Assembly (NCBI GenBank): GCA_044227985.1
Contig: JBGAVT010000005.1
Coordinates: 1-50,690 of the forward strand
Direction: 5' to 3'
DNA length: 50,690 nucleotides
Source of the DNA: CAZUNB01 sp044227985
Lineage (GTDB): Bacteria > Patescibacteriota > Saccharimonadia > Saccharimonadales > JAGPDM01
The notes under the pieces were generated by a model. That model saw nothing but the letters and a program-made list of their open reading frames with translations. It had not been told where the DNA came from and did not search any database. The position numbers were made by a program, and so were the translations under genes. Positions within the stretch are counted from its first letter, which is position 1. The number at the start of each line of letters is the position of its first letter. Shown here one piece after another: positions 8,048 through 16,913 of this stretch.

Positions 8048-8932
8048 ATGTCAGGAATTACTTACGCTCTAATAATCAATGTCAAATCACGCAAATCACG
8101 TGACTGGCTAAAGACGATAATGGCTGCATTTGAACGCTATGGTATCGATTTAGCTCGAGTTCATGTGGTTAAAACAAAACAAGAGATTAAGGAAGTGCTT
8201 GAAGCTGAGGCAAGGGCTGAGCCAGATGTTTTGATAATTGGTGGTGGCGATGGCACCATTGTTAGCGCAATTAATCATATTATCGGGACGAATATTCGCT
8301 TGGCAGTATTGCCACTTGGTACAACTAATAACTTCGCTCGCTCACTCAATTTACCGACTATGAACATCGCAAAATCAGTCAAAATTATCGCTGATGGAAA
8401 ACGAAAAAAAATTGCATTAGGATGGGTCAATGGACATTACTTCACGAATCTTTCTGCCATAGGGCTCACTACACAAATGGCTGCAAACGTCTCAGACCGA
8501 AACAAGCGTTTTTTTGGACAAACAGCATACTATGTTCAAGGCTTTATAGAGCTACTGCGTCATCGACCCTTTGAGTGTACGATCACTGTCGACAGTCAGA
8601 AACCACTTCATCTAGTCACACATCAGCTTGTCGTAGCGAATGGTAAGTACCATGGTCCAGTTCGGATGCGGACTAAAACGTCGATCGACAAGGGCGAAAT
8701 AAGTGTAATTATTTTTGGGCGTAATAAAAAACGTTTAGTTGTTCTTAAAAACATAATTTACTTCGTCATCCCTAGTTGGGTTCGAATGCAGCCACTTGCC
8801 CTAGTTGGAAAAAATATCAAAATCACGACATCGCCAACTCGTTCTGTTGAAGTAGATGGGGAGGTTGTCAGCCAGACACCTGCTACTTTTAAGGTTAAAA
8901 ATAACGCCGTAGAAGTCTTTTATCGACCCTAG
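8048..8932 (+). CDS. Diacylglycerol kinase-family lipid kinase
   Basis: A 294-residue protein of the DagK/YegS/sphingosine kinase fold. GGGDGT at residues 65-70 is the nucleotide-binding loop, and VLPLGTTNNFARSL follows about 20 residues later. The C-terminal beta-sandwich ends with VEVDGEVV and FKVKNNAVEVFY, as in this family. It would phosphorylate diacylglycerol or a related lipid at the membrane face. The longer frame to 7967 runs through the divergent promoter and is rejected. Its stop codon lies in a CTAG that also encodes the stop of the convergent trhO gene, so there is no space for a terminator between them. Confidence 0.88.
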   Translation: MSGITYALIINVKSRKSRDWLKTIMAAFERYGIDLARVHVVKTKQEIKEVLEAEARAEPDVLIIGGGDGTIVSAINHIIGTNIRLAVLPLGTTNNFARSLNLPTMNIAKSVKIIADGKRKKIALGWVNGHYFTNLSAIGLTTQMAANVSDRNKRFFGQTAYYVQGFIELLRHRPFECTITVDSQKPLHLVTHQLVVANGKYHGPVRMRTKTSIDKGEISVIIFGRNKKRLVVLKNIIYFVIPSWVRMQPLALVGKNIKITTSPTRSVEVDGEVVSQTPATFKVKNNAVEVFYRP

Positions 8933-9795
8933 TTAACGACTGATATTTTCTTACTACACTGCCGACAGTATTCCATCTCTACACAACTCTCACATCGTAA
9001 GACTCTTTTATTACATTTGGCATTCCTACAATTCATGTACGTACTTGTTGCCTTGTGGCAATAATCGCACTCGGCGATGTCTTTCGATTCGTCTGAAAAA
9101 GCGATACTCGTCCTGTCGTCGAATACATAACACTTACCATCCCAATAGCCTTTATCTGTGAACTGTTCTCCATATCGAACAATACCACCATCAAGATGGT
9201 ATACCTCATCAAAGCCTTTGTGCTTCATGTAGGCACTTAAATATTCACAGCGGACATCTCCTGTGCAATAGGTTAAAACTGGTTTATCTTTTGGCAATTT
9301 ATCAAGTTCTTTTTTTATCTCTTTAAAGCTGTTAATGTCTGGTGCGTACAAGTTTTGGGTATTAAAAACACCGATTTTACTTTCATAATTATTACGGGCA
9401 TCTAATACAGTCACATCAGGATGCTTTTCTAGATATTCATGCCATTTCGTTGGACTAAGAGCCGTGCTAGTGTCAAATACATCAAACGATTCATCGGGGT
9501 CTAATGTTACCAGTTCTTTTCGAACCTTTACACTCAGCTTTGGAAAATCATTGTGACCACCATTGCTCCACTTGTAATCTATCTCAGAAAAATCGGCCAA
9601 TGCCGTAATATTCATCTGTTCAATATAGTCTTCTAGCGCTTCAATATCACCACCAAATGTAGCATTGATTCCGTGCTCACTCACTATCACCCGACCATTC
9701 AAGCCTCGCTCAGCTGCCATGAAAGTTTGCCATCTACGCACTGCATCAGTGTCTTTAACTGGCGTAAATTTATAAAACAATATAATTTTCTGCAT
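8929..9795 (-). CDS. trhO: tRNA uridine(34) hydroxylase TrhO (rhodanese-type, UPF0176)
   Basis: A 288-residue protein with an N-terminal ferredoxin/acylphosphatase-like domain (SEHGINATFGG), a central rhodanese domain with the active loop YCTGDVRCEY, and a C-terminal cysteine-rich zinc ribbon (CDYCHK ... CNKRVLRCESC ... CRQC). This order is typical of TrhO, which forms 5-hydroxyuridine at the wobble position of some tRNAs in an oxygen-dependent way. The start was set at the ATG at 9795, because a TAAAAT lies 7 bases upstream and the longer frame enters the neighbouring gene. It fits with the other tRNA enzymes of the window. Confidence 0.9.
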   Translation of the reverse strand: MQKIILFYKFTPVKDTDAVRRWQTFMAAERGLNGRVIVSEHGINATFGGDIEALEDYIEQMNITALADFSEIDYKWSNGGHNDFPKLSVKVRKELVTLDPDESFDVFDTSTALSPTKWHEYLEKHPDVTVLDARNNYESKIGVFNTQNLYAPDINSFKEIKKELDKLPKDKPVLTYCTGDVRCEYLSAYMKHKGFDEVYHLDGGIVRYGEQFTDKGYWDGKCYVFDDRTSIAFSDESKDIAECDYCHKATSTYMNCRNAKCNKRVLRCESCVEMEYCRQCSKKISVVN

Positions 9796-9802
9796 AAATG
9801 CT

Positions 9803-9808
9803 ATTTTA
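9803..9808 (-). promoter_or_regulatory. -10 box of trhO
   Basis: TAAAAT ends 7 bases before the ATG at 9795. It lies between that ATG and the stop of the upstream gene at 9812, so trhO probably has its own leaderless transcript. Confidence 0.5.
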
Positions 9809-9811
9809 AAG

Positions 9812-11449
9812 TTATTTACCAATATTCTCAAGGTCTGCGTTGGCATCAAAAGAATCTCGTATCTGCGTAAAATTTTTCTCGAAATCATCTTTTTTATCGC
9901 TGTAACGATTGAATGATAGTACGTAGGAGTTTCCGCGCTGGTTATATATAATATAATATTCTAATATATCTGTCCGACCGTCTATTGATCCTTGGGCATT
10001 AATAAATAGAGCGGGTAAATCATCTAGTATTATTTCTTCACGTTTGATTTCTTCATAATCATCGTATGGTACGGCAGCTGCTCGTGCATAGCGTTGAAAT
10101 AAACTATTCTTAGCACTGTCAGAGTCGTTTATCTTTGGCCCGTTAAGTAGTGTTGCAACTCCAATGCTAGCTAGAGGATTCTTGTCATCAGCTTCTGGAC
10201 TATCGAAACGAGTTATACTCGAACTCTCAGTTGTGCTAGTGGTAGTCTTCCAATTATTAGGTTTATAAATAACATAATTATATTGATTGCTTACATATGG
10301 TTCGTAGTTAAATTTAAAAGAGGTACGGAAGTATATGAATCCTGAAAATGCAATCCCTATTATAGCAACTCCGAAACCAATTTTACCAAGGGTTGGGGAC
10401 TGATGTCGTAATAGAATGATTAGGAATAAACCGATCAAACCAATGCCAATACCAAGCAATGGAACAAAGTAGCCAATTCCTGATAAGAAAGCTAGGAATA
10501 CTGCAAAAACAAGAAGTAATATCTGAGAATCAGTTTTGTTAAGGGTCGTATTCGGAATATACTCCTGTTCTTTTTGTGTTACTTCTTTTTTTGCTTTTGG
10601 TGGTCTTTTTATCCTAGATTGCTTAGTGGCTCCTGCTGCTTGTGCGGCAGTAACGGGACCGTATGAAGGTTCTGGAGACTTGAGCGATGCAACCATAGGT
10701 TTGGCTGCGCTCAAAGAGAAATCAGTAGGTGTAGGCTCCGGCAACGCTTGAGCTGGAATCTGCTTTACTACTTGCTGTCGAGGATTCGTAGCTATTTCTG
10801 GTGGTGCCGTTTCCGCTGTGACTGGCTTTGGAGCTGAAGGAACCACCGTAGTTGCAACCGGCTTGAAACTTGCTGGAGGGTTGGGTTGTTGGACAGGCTG
10901 GCGTTCGACGACAGGAACAGAGACAGGTTGTTGCGGAGCGAGTGTGCGATCATGTAGATAATTAATCTCATTAGAGTTGCCTATTTGGTTGTTGTCGATA
11001 TTCTCAAATGGTGTAGGCTTCTGATTAAAATCTTGATTCTCTTCCGTAGTAGATGCTGGAGCATTGTCACCACCATGGAAAATTGGCTGGGGTATCGAAG
11101 CAGTGTGTTGAATTGGAGCTACATCATATCCTTGGCTTTTAGGTGCTGCGGTTGTGTCAACTACATCATAGCTCTGATAATTGGTTTTGTTAGCTGGCTG
11201 GAATGTTGGCTCACTATCTTTAACTGGCAAAGGTAGAGGAAGTGGCGGTGCTACAAATGTATCATCAGGTTGTTGTTTCGTGCTAGCGCCGGGTTTTCCT
11301 TGATTTGGCTCATTCATAAAGCCTGCAGATACTCTGTTTTTCATTGCACTTGGATCACGCTGAAAACTATTTAAAAAAGACGTATCACGAGGATCGTCAT
11401 GGCCATAGTCATCCTGTGTGTTGCTGCTTGAGTTATCGTCAGAATCCAT
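9812..11449 (-). CDS. Proline-rich membrane protein with extracytoplasmic C-terminal domain
   Basis: A 545-residue protein of unknown function. The first 300 residues are low-complexity, rich in Pro, Gln, Asn, Thr and Ala, and probably disordered. Three hydrophobic segments follow (about 308-375), then a soluble C-terminal domain of about 165 residues with YNYVIYKPNNW and YVLSFNRYSD, which resembles PsbP-like domains of other bacterial surface proteins. The start is the ATG at 11449, 6 bases after a TACAAT; the frame also has an ATG at 11455. It may be a surface or envelope protein. The PsbP similarity is by eye and uncertain. Confidence 0.75.
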   Translation of the reverse strand: MDSDDNSSSNTQDDYGHDDPRDTSFLNSFQRDPSAMKNRVSAGFMNEPNQGKPGASTKQQPDDTFVAPPLPLPLPVKDSEPTFQPANKTNYQSYDVVDTTAAPKSQGYDVAPIQHTASIPQPIFHGGDNAPASTTEENQDFNQKPTPFENIDNNQIGNSNEINYLHDRTLAPQQPVSVPVVERQPVQQPNPPASFKPVATTVVPSAPKPVTAETAPPEIATNPRQQVVKQIPAQALPEPTPTDFSLSAAKPMVASLKSPEPSYGPVTAAQAAGATKQSRIKRPPKAKKEVTQKEQEYIPNTTLNKTDSQILLLVFAVFLAFLSGIGYFVPLLGIGIGLIGLFLIILLRHQSPTLGKIGFGVAIIGIAFSGFIYFRTSFKFNYEPYVSNQYNYVIYKPNNWKTTTSTTESSSITRFDSPEADDKNPLASIGVATLLNGPKINDSDSAKNSLFQRYARAAAVPYDDYEEIKREEIILDDLPALFINAQGSIDGRTDILEYYIIYNQRGNSYVLSFNRYSDKKDDFEKNFTQIRDSFDANADLENIGK

Positions 11450-11455
11450 AGTCAT

Positions 11456-11461
11456 ATTGTA
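11456..11461 (-). promoter_or_regulatory. -10 box of the proline-rich membrane protein gene
   Basis: TACAAT ends 6 bases before the ATG at 11449, inside a 78-base divergent spacer. This position supports the second ATG rather than the one at 11455. Confidence 0.5.
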
Positions 11462-11527
11462 GTACAGCTATAAGCTATTAAGCCAGTCGACAAGCATGAC
11501 GTATGTAGCCTATAGTATTAACTACTA

Positions 11528-12217
11528 ATGAAGAATATGAAGAATATAAAAAACCTAAAGAATGATGTTGCTTTGGAAAAAGCCTATAAACAGCCATTAT
11601 TGGCACTACTTTGGTTGATTGCCCCACTTCGAAATATAATAAAAGCTGCCTATCGTTGGACGGTTGCCTGGTCTACAACAAAGTATGCTGCAGTAGCACT
11701 TGGGGTTGTCAGCTTCGCTGAATCTAGTTTCTTTCCAATCCCGCCCGATCCGCTACTGCTAGCTATGGTATTCACTAAACCAAAAAAATGGCTACATTTT
11801 GCAGCCCTAACAACGATCGCCTCAGTAATTGGCGGCATGTTTGGTTATTTTATTGGTGCAGTTTTATGGGATAGTTTCGGTGATTTTCTGCTTAGTTCAC
11901 TACATCTACGGGATAGTTTTTCAACCGTGGAGAGTCTTTACGAACAATATTCAGTGACAATTATACTCGTCGCTGCTTTCACCCCAATTCCATTTAAGGT
12001 CTTTACACTAGCTGGTGGAGTCTTCAGAGTTGCCTTTGCTCCTTTTGTTGCTGCAAGTATTGCTGGCCGTGGTGCACGTTTCTTTTTAGTTGCAGCTTTA
12101 GCTAATTTTCTCGGCAAAAAATATAAAGATAAAATCGAACGCTATGTTGATATTATCTCACTGGGCTTCTTGGCGATACTAATTATTGCCTTTATTATTT
12201 ATCGGTTACTAAAATAG
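11528..12217 (+). CDS. DedA/VTT-family membrane protein, YqaA-like
   Basis: A 229-residue polytopic membrane protein of the SNARE-associated/VTT (DedA) superfamily. Characteristic parts are the re-entrant loop ESSFFPIPPDPLL (about residues 60-72), GYFIGAVLWD, and the second half-motif FTPIPFKVFTLAGGV. The family is linked to membrane homeostasis and, in some members, lipid scrambling or undecaprenyl-phosphate transport; the exact role here is open. A TATAGT lies 11 bases before the ATG. It is convergent with uvrA with only 2 bases between the stops. Confidence 0.85.
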   Translation: MKNMKNIKNLKNDVALEKAYKQPLLALLWLIAPLRNIIKAAYRWTVAWSTTKYAAVALGVVSFAESSFFPIPPDPLLLAMVFTKPKKWLHFAALTTIASVIGGMFGYFIGAVLWDSFGDFLLSSLHLRDSFSTVESLYEQYSVTIILVAAFTPIPFKVFTLAGGVFRVAFAPFVAASIAGRGARFFLVAALANFLGKKYKDKIERYVDIISLGFLAILIIAFIIYRLLK

Positions 12218-12219
12218 AA

Positions 12220-15030
12220 TTATAAAACTTCTTTAAGATACATTGCTGTATATGATTTTTTCACCTTTGCCACCTGCTCTGGAGTCCCCGTAGCGATAAT
12301 TTGTCCGCCACCTTTTCCTCCCTCTGGACCAAGATCGATGAGATAATCAGCCGTTTTAATAACGTCCAGGTTGTGCTCAATCACAACAATCGTATTTCCA
12401 CCTTCGACAAGCTTGTTGAGAACTTCTAACAGACGCTTAACATCTGCGAAGTGTAGTCCTGTTGTTGGCTCATCAAGAATGTAAAGAGTTTTACCAGTGC
12501 TTCGTTTTGCTAATTCGCTAGCAAGCTTAATACGCTGAGCTTCACCACCGGATAATTGAGTAGCGGGTTGTCCTAGTTTTACATAGCCCAGCCCAACTTC
12601 CAACAAAGTCTGGAGCCTTCTATGAATAGAAGGAATATGCTCAAAAAAGTCAGTTGCCTGTTCAATGGTCAGGCTGAGTACATCAGAAATATTCTTACCT
12701 TTATAATGGATTTCAAGCGCTTCACGATTGTAGCGCGCACCATTACATTCCTCACATTGCACATAGACATCAGGCAGAAAGTGCATCTCAATCTTTATCA
12801 TTCCATCACCTGCGCAAGATTCACAACGGCCACCCTTTACATTGAAGCTGAACCGTCCAGGCTTATAGCCACGAATCTTAGATTCAGGAGTCTTAGCGAA
12901 CAACTCACGTATCGGCGTAAATAGACCAGTATAAGTTGCAGGATTCGATCGAGGGGTGCGACCAATTGCAGACTGGTCAATTACGATAACCTTATCAAGG
13001 TGCTCAATACCTTCAATCTCATCATGCTGTCCACCGACGTGGCGTGCTCTGTTAAGCTTGTTAGCTAATTCTTTAGCAAGTATGTTATTAATCAAACTCG
13101 ATTTTCCAGAACCGCTGACACCAGTTACACCAATCATGGTTCCAAGCGGAAAACTAGCATCAACATTTTGTAGATTATTTTCACGTGCTCCTTTGATGAC
13201 TAACGATTTTCCATTTCCCTTACGGCGTTTTTTGGGGGTCGCAATCGCAACCTTACCTGCTAGGTATTGGCCAGTTATACTTTTCTGATTCATTTCCACT
13301 TGTTTCGGCGTCCCTTGAGCAACAACTTCGCCACCATGCACACCAGCGCCCGGGCCAATATCGACCAGATAGTCAGCTATCCGCATGGTTTCCTCGTCAT
13401 GCTCAACTACCAAAACCGTATTACCAAGATCACGCAAACGAATAAGTGTTTTTATGAGACGATTATTATCGCGTTGATGAAGCCCTATACTTGGTTCATC
13501 GAGAACGTAGAGAACACCAGTCAGCCCAGAACCGATTTGTGTTGCCAACCGAATCCTTTGAGCTTCGCCGCCACTAAGCGTGTTAGCACTTCGTAATAAT
13601 GTGAGATATGACAATCCTACATCATTCAAAAAACCGATTCTTGAACGTACTTCTTTTAAAACTTGTTTGGCAATGTGCGCGTCACGAGGGCTTAGATTGA
13701 TTTGTTCGAAAAATTCCAAAGCATCGGATATCGATAGCTCGCAAACATCCATAATGGAATAATTGGCAATCGTCACTCCGAGCGCCTCTGGTTTTAGCCG
13801 GCGGCCCTTACAAGTGTGACATGGTTTATCAACCATATATTTATCAATCTCTGCACGCATAAATTCACTATCTGTATCACCATATCGTCGCTCAAGGTTT
13901 GGGATTACGCCTTCGTAGCTACTATTCCAACCACGCCCGTCACCCATTTGAACGAAATATGTTTCCTTGCCGGTACCATACAAAATCTTTTCTACTTGAT
14001 CGTCGGATAATTTTTCCCATGGTTGATTAATTGTGAAGCCATATTTCTCACCAACTGCCGCAACCTTTTTGATATTCCAAGAATCATCACGCATATTTGT
14101 CCAAACACGAATAGCTCCTTCAGAAATCGTTAACCGCTGGCTTGCCAATACTAAATTTGGATCAACTTCTTTGCGAAAACCAAGGCCAGAGCAAGTCGGA
14201 CAGGCACCATGTGGGCTATTAAAACTAAAGGTTCGAGGAGCTAATTCAGGAATTGCCACATTTGGATGATCAATACAGGCAAATTGTTCACTAAATAAAA
14301 ATTCTTCACTGCTATCAGCGTCAATTACCTTCAACACACCGTCTGCTAAATCAAGTGCAGCTTCTACTGATTCGCTGATTCGTTGGCGTGATTCAGGGTC
14401 GTTCAAAAGCCTATCAACAACAATCTCGATAGTATGTTTATATTTTTTATCAAGCATTGGCCACTCGTCAAGATCATATATAACACCATCAACTCGAGCA
14501 CGAGCAAACCCAGCTTTTTTAAACTCTGCTGGTATGTGTTGATATTCTCCTTTTTTATCAACTACAACCGGAGCCAATACAAGTAGTTTTTTCGCACCTG
14601 GTAAATTTAAAATGGCATCTACGATTTGAGCAGATGTTTGTCGAGAAACAACATTACCACATATTGGACAATGTGGAACTCCGATACGAGCAAACAGAAG
14701 CCGAAGGTAATCATATATTTCAGTAACAGTAGCCACAGTTGAACGAGGATTTCGACTAGTTGATTTCTGATCGATACTAATCGCCGGGCTTAGACCATCG
14801 ATCTGATCCACGTCTGGTTTTTCCATTAGTCCAAGAAACTGCCTTGCATAGCTAGACAGACTTTCGACGTAGCGCCGTTGTCCTTCGGCGTAAATTGTAT
14901 CAAATGCTAAGCTCGACTTGCCTGAACCACTTAAGCCAGTGATTACAACCAGCTTATTGCGCGGTATAGAAATATCAATATTCTTTAGGTTATGCTCTCT
15001 TGCACCACGAACGACGATTTCCTCTTGCAT
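12220..15030 (-). CDS. uvrA: Excinuclease ABC subunit A
   Basis: A 936-residue double ABC ATPase, full length for UvrA (about 940). The first Walker A is GLSGSGKSSLAF near residue 31 and the second is GVSGSGKSSLINN. Both LSGGEAQRI signatures and both DEPS/T-GLH Walker B regions are present. Zinc modules are visible: CPTCSGLGF, CHTCKGRR, and CESCAGDG with CEECNGARY. In the first half the upstream zinc pair reads ACIDHP, so one cysteine position is a histidine or Asp, a variation known in other UvrA groups. It recognises DNA damage together with UvrB, which is not in this window. A palindrome surrounds its -10 box. Confidence 0.96.
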   Translation of the reverse strand: MQEEIVVRGAREHNLKNIDISIPRNKLVVITGLSGSGKSSLAFDTIYAEGQRRYVESLSSYARQFLGLMEKPDVDQIDGLSPAISIDQKSTSRNPRSTVATVTEIYDYLRLLFARIGVPHCPICGNVVSRQTSAQIVDAILNLPGAKKLLVLAPVVVDKKGEYQHIPAEFKKAGFARARVDGVIYDLDEWPMLDKKYKHTIEIVVDRLLNDPESRQRISESVEAALDLADGVLKVIDADSSEEFLFSEQFACIDHPNVAIPELAPRTFSFNSPHGACPTCSGLGFRKEVDPNLVLASQRLTISEGAIRVWTNMRDDSWNIKKVAAVGEKYGFTINQPWEKLSDDQVEKILYGTGKETYFVQMGDGRGWNSSYEGVIPNLERRYGDTDSEFMRAEIDKYMVDKPCHTCKGRRLKPEALGVTIANYSIMDVCELSISDALEFFEQINLSPRDAHIAKQVLKEVRSRIGFLNDVGLSYLTLLRSANTLSGGEAQRIRLATQIGSGLTGVLYVLDEPSIGLHQRDNNRLIKTLIRLRDLGNTVLVVEHDEETMRIADYLVDIGPGAGVHGGEVVAQGTPKQVEMNQKSITGQYLAGKVAIATPKKRRKGNGKSLVIKGARENNLQNVDASFPLGTMIGVTGVSGSGKSSLINNILAKELANKLNRARHVGGQHDEIEGIEHLDKVIVIDQSAIGRTPRSNPATYTGLFTPIRELFAKTPESKIRGYKPGRFSFNVKGGRCESCAGDGMIKIEMHFLPDVYVQCEECNGARYNREALEIHYKGKNISDVLSLTIEQATDFFEHIPSIHRRLQTLLEVGLGYVKLGQPATQLSGGEAQRIKLASELAKRSTGKTLYILDEPTTGLHFADVKRLLEVLNKLVEGGNTIVVIEHNLDVIKTADYLIDLGPEGGKGGGQIIATGTPEQVAKVKKSYTAMYLKEVL

Positions 15031-15050
15031 AACTGCGCATTATAGCAGTT
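15031..15050 (-). promoter_or_regulatory. uvrA -10 box inside a perfect palindrome (candidate operator)
   Basis: On the minus strand AACTGC and GCAGTT form perfect 6-base arms (15045-15050 and 15031-15036) with an 8-base spacer that contains TATAAT (15039-15044). The TATAAT lies 8 bases before the ATG. A repressor bound here would cover both the -10 box and the start of transcription. The arrangement recalls LexA-type operators, but the bases match no known LexA box exactly. Confidence 0.5.
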
Positions 15051-15072
15051 TTTTAAGCATATTAGAAGACTA

Positions 15073-15102
15073 TTGGCATAAAATAAACTAGATAAGTATA
15101 CT
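15073..15102 (+). promoter_or_regulatory. Sigma70-type promoter of the 226-residue exported protein
   Basis: TTGGCA (15073-15078), an 18-base spacer and TATACT (15097-15102). Transcription would start near 15109, giving a short leader with a strong AAAGGAAA ribosome site at 15121-15128 before the ATG at 15132. Confidence 0.6.
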
Positions 15103-15131
15103 CAAATAATAGATATCTAAAAAGGAAATAT

Positions 15132-15812
15132 ATGAAAAAAACTAACGGAAATAAATCAGAAATAAATATAGAGTGTAAACATCGTAAGTTCCACGTAGCG
15201 GTAATCATTCTCATCATTTCCATGGCTATATTGTTCGGATCTTGGCTGTATTATTTAACCTTAAATCTGCAACTTAACAGTATGAGCGATTTTTCACAGA
15301 TAATGACAGATGCGAGGTCAACTGCTCATAATATTTTCATTTCTGAACCAAAAATTATTGATGAAGAATTGAAGGAAATTCGGCTGCCAAAGGTTAGCGC
15401 ATCAATCCCACTAAACGAAAAAACGATAAACTTTTTGATGAAGTCTCAGGTATATCAACTTGATGGAACAAAGTCGGGAACAAAAGAAGTTCAAATAACA
15501 ACTGAGAATATATTTTCCTCCGCTTATGAGCTAAAGAACATAAATGACAATGCTGCTTTCAGATTATTCGAAAATAATAGACATCCTCTACCTGTGCCAG
15601 GTAAAACACAGTGCGCTGCAATCAGTATCTATGTCGGAGAGACAGAAAAAACTATTTTCAGTGGGAGTCCTCAGAAAATAGAACTCAGCAACGGCGGTAC
15701 TATCACTATCGATACACCCACAAAAGAATGCAAAAAATTTTATAAAGCCAAGGGTCTCAATCTAGATATTGCAGAAATTTTGCAGCAAGCTAAAAGTATT
15801 AAAACCTACTAA
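15132..15812 (+). CDS. Hypothetical single-pass exported protein
   Basis: A 226-residue protein that I do not recognise. It has a charged 20-residue cytoplasmic start, one membrane segment (about 22-45), and a soluble domain of about 180 residues outside the membrane. The domain has two cysteines (in TQCAAISIYV and KECKKF) that could form a disulfide. Upstream it has one of the few clear -35/-10 pairs and Shine-Dalgarno sites in the window, so it may be strongly expressed. It is followed after 24 bases by pheA, which has its own -10 box. It could be a minor pilin-like or surface protein; no motif supports that. Confidence 0.75.
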   Translation: MKKTNGNKSEINIECKHRKFHVAVIILIISMAILFGSWLYYLTLNLQLNSMSDFSQIMTDARSTAHNIFISEPKIIDEELKEIRLPKVSASIPLNEKTINFLMKSQVYQLDGTKSGTKEVQITTENIFSSAYELKNINDNAAFRLFENNRHPLPVPGKTQCAAISIYVGETEKTIFSGSPQKIELSNGGTITIDTPTKECKKFYKAKGLNLDIAEILQQAKSIKTY

Positions 15813-15824
15813 TCTTCACTCTGG

Positions 15825-15830
15825 TATAAT
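15825..15830 (+). promoter_or_regulatory. -10 box of pheA
   Basis: TATAAT preceded by TGG (extended -10), exactly 6 bases before the ATG at 15837. It indicates a leaderless pheA mRNA. Confidence 0.65.
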
Positions 15831-15836
15831 AAACTT

Positions 15837-16673
15837 ATGACAAAAATTGCAATTCAAGGCCAAGCCGGCTCATTCCATGACGCAGCACGATTAAAACTTT
15901 TTCCAAACAGTCAACTTGTCGAAGCTGATAGCTTTTATGAAGTTTTTGAAAAAGTTCTCAACGATGAGGTCGATGGTGGCGTAGTCGCAATTGAGAACTC
16001 AATCTATGGATCAATTAACGAGGTCTACGATTTGTTAATCAACAATGGCGATATCTGGATCACAGGTGAAGCTTACATCCACGTTAAACTTTCTCTTTTA
16101 GCAAACAAAGGGACCAAGATAGAAGATGTTAATATCGTTCGCTCTCATTCAATTGCATTAGCTGAGTCTAAGGAATTCCTTCGTAGTAACTTACCTAATT
16201 GCAGAACAGTAGCCACTACCGACACTGCAGTTGCAGCAGAACAACTCTCTAATAAGCCCAACGGATCGGAGGCTGTTGTTGCTTCGGTTGAACTAGCAAA
16301 ACGATACAACCTTGAGGTACTTCAGGAGAATATAGAGCATGTCAGCGAAAACTACACGCGCTTTATTAGTATTGGTAAACAAAAAGATACAGCAAAAAAT
16401 CCAAATAAAACATCCATTGCTATGTCACTCCCTGAACGACCTGGTTCGTTATATGAAGCTCTCGGACTATTTGCCCAACGCGATATAAATCTAAGTAAAC
16501 TAACCTCTCGTCCTATTCCAGAAAAAGCTTGGCAATATGTTTTCTATATCGACTTCGAAGCATCACTTTCAAACGCGCTCGGAGTGCTAGACGACTTAGC
16601 AGTTCGTGGCAGCAGCATAACAGTTCTTGGCAGTTATAACTCAACTAAACAAAACCCATCAATTGATGAATAG
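15837..16673 (+). CDS. pheA: Prephenate dehydratase with ACT domain
   Basis: A 278-residue enzyme that converts prephenate to phenylpyruvate. The catalytic domain covers residues 1-185: GQAGSFHDAA at the start, IENSIYGSI near 52-60, and the signature Thr174-Arg175-Phe176 (NYTRF). An ACT domain (about 192-270) has LTSRP where many homologues have ESRP, which is part of the phenylalanine-binding site; feedback inhibition is therefore possible. No chorismate mutase domain is fused. No shikimate-pathway gene is in the window, so its prephenate supply is unclear. An aminotransferase that could make phenylalanine lies 3 kb away on the other strand. Confidence 0.92.
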   Translation: MTKIAIQGQAGSFHDAARLKLFPNSQLVEADSFYEVFEKVLNDEVDGGVVAIENSIYGSINEVYDLLINNGDIWITGEAYIHVKLSLLANKGTKIEDVNIVRSHSIALAESKEFLRSNLPNCRTVATTDTAVAAEQLSNKPNGSEAVVASVELAKRYNLEVLQENIEHVSENYTRFISIGKQKDTAKNPNKTSIAMSLPERPGSLYEALGLFAQRDINLSKLTSRPIPEKAWQYVFYIDFEASLSNALGVLDDLAVRGSSITVLGSYNSTKQNPSIDE

Positions 16674-16899
16674 TTCCCACAAGAAAAAAATCAACAGATC
16701 ACTGACTCTCATATTGGGATGGATGCTTATTGTCGGCGGCGGAGTGCTAGGTTTAATACCCTTTCTACAGGGTTGGGTGTTAGGTTTAGCTGGTGCAATT
16801 ATATTAATAAAGACATACGGTCATGAACACCATTACGTTAAAAAAATAATCAATATAATGCCGAAAGAAATTCAAAAACAACTATTGAAAAAAATTTGA
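16666..16899 (+). CDS. Small two-helix membrane protein (PGPGW-like)
   Basis: A 77-residue protein with a basic start and a hydrophobic core (about 12-46) containing GWMLIVGGGVLGLIPFLQGW, which resembles the PGPGW family of small membrane proteins (PF09656). A basic tail follows. The start was placed at the ATG at 16666, which overlaps the pheA stop by 8 bases (ATGAATAG), so translation is probably coupled. The longer frame from 16627 runs inside pheA. Function unknown. It is convergent with the esterase gene, separated by an AT-rich palindrome at 16896-16909. Confidence 0.7.
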   Translation: MNSSHKKKINRSLTLILGWMLIVGGGVLGLIPFLQGWVLGLAGAIILIKTYGHEHHYVKKIINIMPKEIQKQLLKKI

Positions 16900-16913
16900 A
16901 TTAATTCAATCAA

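Noticed and set aside
12220..15030. Loss of a zinc ligand in the first half of UvrA (ACIDHP instead of a CPxC pair)
   Set aside because: Histidine or other residues at this position occur in other bacterial UvrA groups, so it is not a clear anomaly.
16896..16909. AT-only palindrome between two convergent genes, considered as a bidirectional terminator
   Set aside because: It has no GC pairs in the stem core and no distinct T-tract; such palindromes are expected in AT-rich spacers.
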